Source: Candidatus Pullilachnospira stercoravium (GTDB taxonomy: Bacteria; Bacillota; Clostridia; Lachnospirales; Lachnospiraceae). Taken from it: a stretch of 36,293 bases of DNA. The first letter of the stretch is position 1; each line of letters starts with the position of its first letter. The notes below the pieces were generated by a model. That model was not told the origin of the DNA, did no database searches, and worked only from the letters and a program-made list of their open reading frames with translations. The stretch lies in the NCBI GenBank assembly GCA_018713585.1, contig DVON01000185.1:1-36293 (forward strand), in the 5' to 3' direction. Positions 8,323 through 15,047 of the stretch are shown here, piece by piece. The position numbers and the translations under genes are program-made.

Positions 8323-9375
8323 ATGAAAAAAAGAGTGTGTGCAGGTTTGGTGATTTTATCGGCGATGCTTTCCATGACCGGCTGCGGAAGCGGCGGTGGA
8401 AGCGGCGATGCAGGGGAACTGAACGTGTTTATCTGGACAGAATACGTTCCGGATTCGGTGGTGGAGGCCTTTGAGGAGGAGACAGGGATTTCGGTGAATG
8501 TGACCACCTACTCCTCCAATGAGGATATGCTGGCGAAAGTAAAATCAGAGACCGCCGGAGCCTATGATATTGTACAGCCCAGTGATTATATGGTGGAACA
8601 GATGGCCGCCCAGGATATGCTGCTGGAGCTGGATACGGACCGGCTGGAGAACCTGGATAATATCGGGGAAGCCTACCGGAATCCCTCCTATGATCCCGAA
8701 GGAAAGTACGCGGTGCCCTACATGGGCGGTGTGGCCGCCATCGCGGTGAATACGGATATGATTCAGACGGAAGTGACCTCCTATGCAGATCTGTTCACCG
8801 AAGACTTTCAGGACAGTCTGGTGGTGCTGGACGATTACCGGGCGGTGATCGGCATGGCAGCCCGCAGCATCGGCCTGAGCATGAATGAGACCGATCCGGA
8901 TAATCTGGAACTGATCAGGGAACAGACCCTGAAGCTGAAGGACAATATCAAACTGTATGACAGTGACAGTCCCAAATCCGCGCTGATCGCCGGGGACTGT
9001 TCGGCAGGTGTCTGCTGGAGCGCTGAAATCGCCCTGGCCATGGAAGAGAATCCCAGCATCGAAATCGTATTCCCGGAGGAAGGCCCGTATATCTTTATGG
9101 ATAACTGGTGCATAACCAAAGACGCGAAGAATGTGGATGCCGCCTACCAGTTTATCGATTACATGCTGCGGGCGGAAACCGCACAGCAGGTATCAGAGGA
9201 ATTCCCGTACTTGCAGCCCAACACGGCAGCCATGGATCTTCTGGGAGAGGAATATTCCTCCAATCCGGCCAAGAATGTGCCGGAGGATGTGATCGCCTCC
9301 GGAGAGTATGTGCAGAACCTGGATACGGATTCCCTGGCGGTATACGATTCCATCTGGACAGAACTGAAAAAATAA
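8323..9375 (+). CDS. potD: Spermidine/putrescine-binding lipoprotein PotD
   Basis: Extracellular capture protein of the importer, 350 aa. The signal peptide ends in a lipobox SMTGC with the lipidated Cys at residue 21, then a Gly/Ser linker. The mature part starts LNVFIWTEYVPDSVVEAFEE, the PotD/PotF pattern, followed by YDIVQPSDYMVEQMAAQDML. Later stretches AVPYMGGVAAIAVN and IVFPEEGPYIFMDNWCI match the ligand-pocket lobes of the family, where Asp/Glu and Trp residues hold the amines. The preceding AGGAGGAAAAGGAGG region gives a strong ribosome site. It closes the operon; a strong hairpin terminator follows. Whether putrescine or spermidine is preferred cannot be read here. Confidence 0.93.
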   Translation: MKKRVCAGLVILSAMLSMTGCGSGGGSGDAGELNVFIWTEYVPDSVVEAFEEETGISVNVTTYSSNEDMLAKVKSETAGAYDIVQPSDYMVEQMAAQDMLLELDTDRLENLDNIGEAYRNPSYDPEGKYAVPYMGGVAAIAVNTDMIQTEVTSYADLFTEDFQDSLVVLDDYRAVIGMAARSIGLSMNETDPDNLELIREQTLKLKDNIKLYDSDSPKSALIAGDCSAGVCWSAEIALAMEENPSIEIVFPEEGPYIFMDNWCITKDAKNVDAAYQFIDYMLRAETAQQVSEEFPYLQPNTAAMDLLGEEYSSNPAKNVPEDVIASGEYVQNLDTDSLAVYDSIWTELKK

Positions 9376-9385
9376 ACAACAGCAG

Positions 9386-9425
9386 AAAAAGGGACAGATC
9401 CGGTCAGAGGGTCTGTCCCTTTTTT
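9386..9425. terminator. Bidirectional terminator between potD and the second LuxR-type gene
   Basis: AAAAAGGGACAGA (9386-9398) pairs with TCTGTCCCTTTTT (9412-9424). It gives a T-run on either strand. The stop codon of the minus-strand regulator (9404-9406) lies in the loop, so the last six codons of that gene are also one arm of the terminator. Confidence 0.9.
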
Positions 9426-10168
9426 AAGAGCTCCCAGCGGGAGGAAACCCCCGTTTTCCGGAAGATGTTCTGCATATGCTTCTGAAGTGTGTGAGCGGAA
9501 ATTCCCAGCGAGTCCGTGATCTCCTCGTTGGAGGCGAAGGTCAGCAGAAGCTGCAGAATCTGGGTTTCCCGGGGGGTCAGCCCGAAGGTCAGCCGGAGCT
9601 GTTCCAGACGATTTTCGTCCGTCTGTGCCTGCTGCGGCCGTCCCTCCAGAAGATTGTGCAGGGCCGCGTTCAGATGGATGCCCAGGGAGCGGAGCCGGAA
9701 CATATCCTCGTTGGTAAATGTCCCATCGATGCGGGTGTGATATAAAGTGAGAATTCCCAGCATCTTCTGCCGGTAGACGATACTGTACTGGATCGAATCA
9801 AAAACATGATACTTCTGATAACAGCTCCGGTAGATGGGGGAGCTGAGACGCTTTTCCTCCGGAACCAGCTCGCTTTCCCGGACCAGCGTGGACTCCTTAG
9901 TGTGAAGAATCCAAAGAAGCGGATCCTCATCCAGACATTCCATATATTTTTTTTCAGCCTCCTCAAAAGAATCCGGTATACACAGGGCCCGCTCAAACCG
10001 GATCTCATCGGCAGCAGCCAGGGGATCTGTCAGCAGAATACTGGCACAGCTGTAGGGTACCAGCATTTTCAGAGGAACAAGAAAGTCGTTTTTCAGCTCC
10101 TCCAGGGTGCGGCAGGCATAAAGATGGTAGACGATATCGTTGAAAATAAAGAATATGTTTTTGTCCAT
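9404..10168 (-). CDS. LuxR-type DNA-binding regulator (second of two relatives)
   Basis: Transcription regulator of 254 aa, convergent with potD and divergent from patA. The C-terminus is a LuxR/GerE helix-turn-helix: LTPRETQILQLLLTFAS, then NEEITDSLGISAHTLQKHM and NIFRKTGVSSRWELLKK. The N-terminal 170 residues resemble a GAF-type sensor and share length and opening pattern with the regulator at 4294-4983, so the two are probably paralogs. AAAGGAG stands nine bases before the ATG. Its promoter carries a 9+9 base inverted repeat over the -35 box, which suggests autoregulation. The divergent position beside patA makes it a candidate controller of the putrescine catabolic genes. Confidence 0.88.
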   Translation of the reverse strand: MDKNIFFIFNDIVYHLYACRTLEELKNDFLVPLKMLVPYSCASILLTDPLAAADEIRFERALCIPDSFEEAEKKYMECLDEDPLLWILHTKESTLVRESELVPEEKRLSSPIYRSCYQKYHVFDSIQYSIVYRQKMLGILTLYHTRIDGTFTNEDMFRLRSLGIHLNAALHNLLEGRPQQAQTDENRLEQLRLTFGLTPRETQILQLLLTFASNEEITDSLGISAHTLQKHMQNIFRKTGVSSRWELLKKGQTL

Positions 10169-10211
10169 GACCGGATTCTCCTTTCGTCAAAGGATAAAAG
10201 AAATTTGATAT

Positions 10212-10240
10212 ATCATAGCATGGTAAATACTTAAAAACAA
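10212..10240 (-). promoter_or_regulatory. Promoter of the second LuxR-type gene
   Basis: On the minus strand TTGTTT (10235-10240) and TATGAT (10212-10217) are spaced by 17 bases. The start would fall near 10205, giving a leader of about 37 bases with AAAGGAG. Confidence 0.7.
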
Positions 10241-10247
10241 GTATTTA
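10224..10247. promoter_or_regulatory. Inverted repeat, candidate operator
   Basis: TAAATACTT (10224-10232) and AAGTATTTA (10239-10247) are perfect nine-base arms around a six-base centre. They cover the -35 box of the minus-strand promoter and lie about 40 bases upstream of the patA -35 box. This is where a dimeric regulator could repress its own gene and activate patA. No second copy was found in the window. Confidence 0.55.
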
Positions 10248-10284
10248 TAACGAATTTTAAGCAGAAACTTCCGCAAAGATACCA

Positions 10285-10313
10285 TTGAAGAGATAGAAAG
10301 AATAGAGTATGAT
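10285..10313 (+). promoter_or_regulatory. Promoter of patA
   Basis: TTGAAG (10285-10290) and TATGAT (10308-10313) are spaced by 17 bases. The predicted start near 10320 leaves a leader of about 135 bases that contains a full terminator-like hairpin. Confidence 0.65.
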
Positions 10314-10346
10314 TAACCCATAAAATAAATACCGACATAGATACAA

Positions 10347-10388
10347 AGGTGTATTTGCTGTGGGAACACAGTGGATGCACCTTTTTTT
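10347..10388 (+). terminator. Terminator hairpin in the patA leader (candidate attenuator)
   Basis: AGGTGTAT pairs with ATGCACCT, and inside it CTGTG pairs with CACAG around GGAA. A run of seven T follows at 10382-10388. No + strand gene lies upstream that would need a terminator here, so it is best read as control of entry into patA. An alternative seven-pair hairpin, AGATACA with TGTATTT (about 10339-10356), would use up the 5' arm of the terminator and could act as an antiterminator. Confidence 0.65.
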
Positions 10389-10454
10389 CATGGCATGGAA
10401 AACAGCGTTTTCTTCTGTCGTGAAATTGTCTGACTGGAAAGGAAGGGAGACTAT

Positions 10455-11825
10455 ATGGCAGAGAAACAACAGGTAATCAAGGATCTGGAACGGGTGATTT
10501 CACTGATTGAGACAGACAGTGATCAGATTCCGGAGGAAGAAAAAAAGAAGATGGTCAGCGAAACACTGGATCATTTTGACAATTACGTCAGCCCGGGCTG
10601 GCTGAAATACCGCAAATCCGTTTCTTCTGATTCGGAGAACGGCGCTGTTCTTGAGTGGCAGGATGAGGGTGCTTACTGCTATGGATTAAACGGTGAGAAA
10701 TTCATCGACTGTCTGGGCGGATTTGGCATCTACACCTGCGGCCACAGAAATCCTGCCATTCTGGATGTGGTGAAGGCACAGCTGGATCACCAGGCACTTC
10801 ATTCCCAGGAACTTCTGGACCCCCTTCGCGGCTATCTTGCAAAGGCGGTGGCGGATATCACTCCGGGTGACCTGCAGTACTGCTTCTTCACCAACGGCGG
10901 AGCCGAGGCAGTGGAGATGTCCCTGAAGCTGGCCCGGATCGCCACCGGCGGCAGATGGTTTATTTCCACCGTGGGCGCTTTCCACGGGAAATCCATGGGA
11001 GCCGTCTCCATGGGAGGTAAGAGCACATACCGGATTCCGTACATCCCCATGGTGCAGCAGGTGCAGCATGTGGAGTACGGCAATGCGGAGGATATCCGCA
11101 AGGCCATACGGAATCTCCAGGCGGTGGGCGAAAAGGTGGCCGCGGTGATTCTGGAACCCATCCAGGGTGAGGCGGGTGTCATTGTTCCGCCGGAAGGATA
11201 TCTGACGGAGGTGCGTAAGATCTGTGACGAGACAGGCGTGGCCCTCATCTTCGATGAAATCCAGACGGGTATGGGACGGACAGGAACTATGTGGCGCTGT
11301 GAGGCGGAGGGCGTGGTACCGGATATCATGACCTTTGGAAAGGCTTTCGGCGGCGGTATCATGCCCATCACCGGAATTATCTGCAAACCGAAAATGTGGG
11401 TACAGGATCTGATTGACAATCCCTGGCTTCTGGGATCCCCCACTTTCGGCGGCAATCCGGTCTGCTGCTCCGCAGCTATCGCCACCATCAAATATATGCT
11501 GGAGAATGATATCCCCGGTGTCTGCCGCGAGAAAGGAAAAATGCTGAAAGCGGGGCTGCAACAGCTGGCGGAGAAATATCCGGAGGTAATCCAGGAGGTG
11601 CGGGGTGTAGGCCTGATGCTGGCGGTAGAATTTAACACCTGTGAGCTGGGTTACGAATGTGCCAAAGGCCTGTTTGCCAGAAGAGTCATGACGGCGGGAA
11701 CACTGGTGAACGCAAAAACCATCCGTTTTGAACCCACGGCAGTGATTTCTGAACAAGATATCAGGGATGTGATCAGCCGGATGGATGAGGCGCTGGCCGA
11801 TACGAAGAAGACATTTGGCCTGTGA
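10455..11825 (+). CDS. patA: Putrescine aminotransferase
   Basis: Class III PLP enzyme, 456 aa, expected to move the amino group of putrescine to 2-oxoglutarate, giving 4-aminobutanal (which cyclises to pyrroline) and glutamate in the cytoplasm. It follows the E. coli PatA (YgjG) pattern closely: GWLKYRKSVSSDSENGAV, FIDCLGGFGIYTCGHRNP, LHSQELLDPLRGYLAK, FTNGGAEAVEMSLKLA, GAFHGKSMGA and LEPIQGEAGVIVPPEGYL. The PLP lysine is Lys296 in FGKAFGGGIMPI. The length matches E. coli PatA (about 459 aa). GGAAGGGAG precedes the ATG. A terminator hairpin ahead of it and another after it frame the gene, so its level may differ from that of the downstream genes. Ornithine or acetylornithine are less likely substrates given this match and the cluster. 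Confidence 0.93.
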   Translation: MAEKQQVIKDLERVISLIETDSDQIPEEEKKKMVSETLDHFDNYVSPGWLKYRKSVSSDSENGAVLEWQDEGAYCYGLNGEKFIDCLGGFGIYTCGHRNPAILDVVKAQLDHQALHSQELLDPLRGYLAKAVADITPGDLQYCFFTNGGAEAVEMSLKLARIATGGRWFISTVGAFHGKSMGAVSMGGKSTYRIPYIPMVQQVQHVEYGNAEDIRKAIRNLQAVGEKVAAVILEPIQGEAGVIVPPEGYLTEVRKICDETGVALIFDEIQTGMGRTGTMWRCEAEGVVPDIMTFGKAFGGGIMPITGIICKPKMWVQDLIDNPWLLGSPTFGGNPVCCSAAIATIKYMLENDIPGVCREKGKMLKAGLQQLAEKYPEVIQEVRGVGLMLAVEFNTCELGYECAKGLFARRVMTAGTLVNAKTIRFEPTAVISEQDIRDVISRMDEALADTKKTFGL

Positions 11826-11849
11826 CAGTAAAGCCGAAAGGATTTACTG
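11826..11849 (+). other. Hairpin with GAAA tetraloop after patA
   Basis: CAGTAAA (11826-11832) pairs with TTTACTG (11843-11849), and CC/GG pairs close a GAAA loop. It begins one base after the patA stop codon and lacks a T-tract. It may stabilise the patA message end; a true terminator follows at 11907. Confidence 0.5.
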
Positions 11850-11906
11850 CTGAAAATGGAATTCCGTCATGCGGGATATTCCGGAATAAGGTTTTTCATA
11901 ATGCGA

Positions 11907-11943
11907 GGAGGCATACCGGAGAAAACGGGTATGTCTCCTTTTT
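11907..11943 (+). terminator. Intercistronic terminator between patA and the permease gene
   Basis: GGAGGCATACC (11907-11917) pairs with GGTATGTCTCC (11928-11938) with one G-T pair, followed by five T. No convincing promoter was seen between it and the permease start at 11999, so the downstream genes may depend on readthrough. The bases after the T-run (TTTTTCATGGCA, then AAAAC) closely match those after the patA-leader hairpin. Confidence 0.8.
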
Positions 11944-11946
11944 CAT

Positions 11947-11983
11947 GGCAGCAAAACGCCTGCGAAGCCGGCTTTGCGCTGCC
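11947..11983 (+). other. Hairpin just ahead of the permease ribosome site
   Basis: GGCAGC (11947-11952) pairs with GCTGCC (11978-11983), enclosing a near-palindrome GCGAAGCC/GGCTTTGC. It ends three bases before the GGGAGG ribosome site of the permease gene, so folding could affect translation. Confidence 0.4.
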
Positions 11984-11998
11984 CCGGGAGGATAATAT

Positions 11999-13354
11999 AT
12001 GAATACTGGACTTATTGCAATTCTCATTATTTTAGTTGTCATCGTGGGCGCCATCATCACCAGGCGCTGTATGGAATTTCTGATCGGCGGATCCATCGTG
12101 GCGGCCATCGTCATGTACGGAGGCAATTTCCTGTCCGAATGGTGTTCGCTTCTGCAGACCTCTCTGACCGACAACGTATGGATTTTCCTGGTCTGCGGAC
12201 TGTTCGGAAGTCTCATCGCCCTGCTTCAGGAGTCAAAGGGAACCTTCGGATTTTCCGCGCTGGTGTCCAAATTCTGCACCAATCAGAGAAGGACGATGCT
12301 GACCACCTTTATCATGGGTATCCTGATTTTCGTGGACGATTATCTGAATGTGCTGACCATCGGCGTCTGCATGAAGAATGTCAGTGACAAGCGGAAGCTC
12401 CCCAGAGAGAGTCTGGCGTATATGCTGGATGCCACCGGAGCCGCGGACTGTGTGCTCCTTCCCTTCTCCACCTGGGCGGTGTTTTACTCTTCCCTGTTCT
12501 GGGAGCAGCCCAGCGTACAGGAAATGGGATTTTCTTCCGCCATGTCCGCCTATGTGCATGCGGCGCCTTTCGCGTTCTATCCGATCCTCACCCTGCTGAT
12601 TGCCCTGTTGTTTGCTCTGGGCATTATGCCGAAGCTGGGTGCCATGAAGAAAGCCTTTGCGCGTGTGGAAGAGACCGGAAAGGTGTACAGTGATGCCAGC
12701 CGCAAATACAATCATGAGAACAGAAAAGGCTATGAGGAAAGCGGAAATCTCTGGAATTTTGTGATTCCCATGGTGATCCTGGTAGCCCTCACCGTAATCA
12801 CCGGCGACCTGCTGGCCGCAGTGGTGGTGGCGCTGTTTGTCTGCCTGGTGATGTATGTTCCCCAGAAGCTGATGAATCTGGAAGAGTTCTTCAACCTGAT
12901 TATCCGCGGTTTCGCAGATATGCTGCCCACCCTGATGATTCTGCTGATCGCCTTTGTTCTTCAGGGCGTGACGGAAGGTATGGGTATGACAGACTTTATC
13001 ATTGATGTGGCAGAGCCTCTGATGACCGGGGCGGCATTCCCGGCAGTGGTATTTGTGGTTCTGGCGGCCATCTGTTTTGCCACCGGTTCTTTCTGGGGCA
13101 TGAGCGCAGTGGTTTCTCCCATTGTATTCCCCCTGGGCGCCGCCATCGGTGCCAATCCGGTGCTGATCATGGCAGCCGTGGTATCCGGCGGAGCTTTCGG
13201 AAGCCATGCCTGCTTTTATGCGGATGCTACCCTGCTTTCTTCCCAGAGCGCGGGAATCGATAACATGGAGCATACCATTACCCAGCTCCCCTATGTGGTG
13301 ATTGCCAGTGTGCTGGCCATTGTGGGATTTGTAATCTGCGGAATTGTCATGTAG
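11999..13354 (+). CDS. NhaC-family membrane antiporter/permease
   Basis: Polytopic membrane protein of 451 aa with about eleven hydrophobic segments, fitting the Na+/H+ antiporter NhaC-type family. Marks are an N-terminal helix (LIAILIILVVIVGAIITRR), FVDDYLNVLTIGVCMKNVSD with paired acidic residues inside a membrane segment, DATGAADCVLLPFSTWAVF, and GSFWGMSAVVSPIVFPLGAA near the end. The family includes transporters that exchange organic substrates, so the position inside a polyamine cluster makes uptake or export of a polyamine-related compound as plausible as sodium/proton exchange. GGGAGG precedes the ATG. It ends TAG and the amidohydrolase follows after 37 bases. Confidence 0.85.
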   Translation: MNTGLIAILIILVVIVGAIITRRCMEFLIGGSIVAAIVMYGGNFLSEWCSLLQTSLTDNVWIFLVCGLFGSLIALLQESKGTFGFSALVSKFCTNQRRTMLTTFIMGILIFVDDYLNVLTIGVCMKNVSDKRKLPRESLAYMLDATGAADCVLLPFSTWAVFYSSLFWEQPSVQEMGFSSAMSAYVHAAPFAFYPILTLLIALLFALGIMPKLGAMKKAFARVEETGKVYSDASRKYNHENRKGYEESGNLWNFVIPMVILVALTVITGDLLAAVVVALFVCLVMYVPQKLMNLEEFFNLIIRGFADMLPTLMILLIAFVLQGVTEGMGMTDFIIDVAEPLMTGAAFPAVVFVVLAAICFATGSFWGMSAVVSPIVFPLGAAIGANPVLIMAAVVSGGAFGSHACFYADATLLSSQSAGIDNMEHTITQLPYVVIASVLAIVGFVICGIVM

Positions 13355-13391
13355 CGCAGGAACGCAAGCCTGATGCGAGGATGGTGAGAAA

Positions 13392-15047
13392 ATGAGCGGC
13401 AGAAGATTAATTGTCCGGAGCCGGGCGGTGTACACGGGCAAAAAAAGCCGGCCCGTCCCGGCAGCTATAGCTGTGGAAGGAAAACGGATTTGCGGGGTAC
13501 TGCCCTGGGACTGTGAAAAACAATATAGGGAGTGGGAAATCCATGATTACGGAGACCGGATGGTGATGCCTTCGTTTATCGACGCCCACACCCATCTGTT
13601 CTCCGGCGCGGTCAGCGCCAGCGAGTATGTGTGTACGGATCTGGGCCGGGGAAAATCCCAGGAGGAATGTGTGGAAATTATCCGGGCTTTTGCCCGGGAA
13701 CATCCGGATTATCCCAGAATCCGGGGAACGGGATGGTTTGTGGGAAACTGGAAGGAGGATCGGCTTCCGGACAGAAGGCTTCTGGATCAGGCCATCCCAG
13801 ACCGTCCGGTGTATCTGCAGTGCGCGGACGCCCACAGCATGTGGATGAATTTCCGGGCCCTTGAGGAGGCGAACATCGATCCCGACCGGAAGCTTTCCGA
13901 CGGGATGATCGTCAAGTTTGATGATGGTCAGATGAGCGGCCTGCTGCTGGAACCCTCGGCCTGTGCCCCGGCACTGGAAAAATATATGGAGTTTTCCGAC
14001 GAGGAAATGCTGCGGATTCACCGGGAATTTCAGAAACACTTGGCAGCCCTGGGAATCAGCGCTGCCAGCGAGATGTTTGCCGATGATTATTTGGAGAAAA
14101 CGTATCACGATTATGGGCTGCTGAAGCGCCTGGATGAGGAGGAAGGACTGTCCGCCCACATCTACGCGTATACCAGACTATTCGGCTATACCGATTTTGC
14201 CCCTTATTTCCGGATGAAGGAATTCTTTGATTCTCCCCATTTCCACATCGGAGGCCTGAAAGGGTTTGTGGACGGGGTTACGGAAACCTTTACCGGAATG
14301 ATGCTAAAGCCTTACACCGACCGGCCGGACTGCCGGGGGCTTTCCGTTCCCCTGTGGCCCCGGGAAAAAATCGAAGAAGAGATCATCGCCGCCAACGGGG
14401 CAGGGATTCAGGTGAGACTTCACTGCATTGCTGACGGATCCGTCCGGCTGGCGCTGGATGCCTACGAAAAATCGCGGGCCGTCAACGGGACCATGGATTT
14501 TTATAATACCATTGAACATATTGAAAATATCCATCCGGATGATATTCCCAGATTTGGTCAGATCGGAGTGCTGCCCTCCATGCAGCCCTATCATCTGACC
14601 CTGTCCAGAAATGACAAGATTTACCGGATCGGAGAAGCGCGCTGCCGCTATGAGTGGCCGGAGAGGTCCATGAGGGAGAGCGCCGGCATGCTGGCCCTGG
14701 GAACGGATTTCCCTGTGGTGGATATCAATCCCTTTGCCAGTCTCCATTCGGCGGTCACCAGAAAAGATGAATATGGCGTGGCCACAGGCCACAATCCCTG
14801 GGAGACGCTGACGCTTCCGGAGGCGCTGTGCGGTTATACACAGGACGCGGCCAGAGCATACCGGGCGGAAAAGGAGATGGGGACGCTGGAGGCGGGAAAA
14901 CTGGCGAATCTGCTGGTGCTGGATCAGAATCTGTTTGAGGTTGACGCAGAGAAGATTCCCAAAACACAGGTTCTGGTGAACTATTTTGAAGGAAAAAAGA
15001 TTTTTGAGAGGAGTGAAGGTTATGGATCAGAAAAAGATGTTCATTGA
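13392..15047 (+). CDS. YtcJ-like amidohydrolase (amidohydrolase 3 type)
   Basis: Metal-dependent hydrolase of 551 aa. The metal-binding HxH motif is at His66 and His68 (IDAHTHLFSG), and the protein has the long inserted regions of the YtcJ group (CADAHSMWMNFRALEEANID, GLKGFVDGVTETFTG, HCIADGSVRLALDAYE, EHIENIHPDDIPRF). The family end pattern ALGTDFPVVDINPFASLHSA is present. Related enzymes cleave amide or urea-like C-N bonds, but the substrate here is unknown. No agmatine deiminase gene is seen, although the AguB product gene is, so this enzyme might supply or remodel an N-substituted putrescine. That is inference only. It overlaps the aldehyde dehydrogenase by 26 bases. Confidence 0.88.
   Translation: MSGRRLIVRSRAVYTGKKSRPVPAAIAVEGKRICGVLPWDCEKQYREWEIHDYGDRMVMPSFIDAHTHLFSGAVSASEYVCTDLGRGKSQEECVEIIRAFAREHPDYPRIRGTGWFVGNWKEDRLPDRRLLDQAIPDRPVYLQCADAHSMWMNFRALEEANIDPDRKLSDGMIVKFDDGQMSGLLLEPSACAPALEKYMEFSDEEMLRIHREFQKHLAALGISAASEMFADDYLEKTYHDYGLLKRLDEEEGLSAHIYAYTRLFGYTDFAPYFRMKEFFDSPHFHIGGLKGFVDGVTETFTGMMLKPYTDRPDCRGLSVPLWPREKIEEEIIAANGAGIQVRLHCIADGSVRLALDAYEKSRAVNGTMDFYNTIEHIENIHPDDIPRFGQIGVLPSMQPYHLTLSRNDKIYRIGEARCRYEWPERSMRESAGMLALGTDFPVVDINPFASLHSAVTRKDEYGVATGHNPWETLTLPEALCGYTQDAARAYRAEKEMGTLEAGKLANLLVLDQNLFEVDAEKIPKTQVLVNYFEGKKIFERSEGYGSEKDVH

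Noticed and set aside
10686-11756. Long minus-strand frame inside patA
   Set aside because: A shadow of the high-GC patA coding sequence; no ribosome site or domain, and the + strand product is unmistakable.
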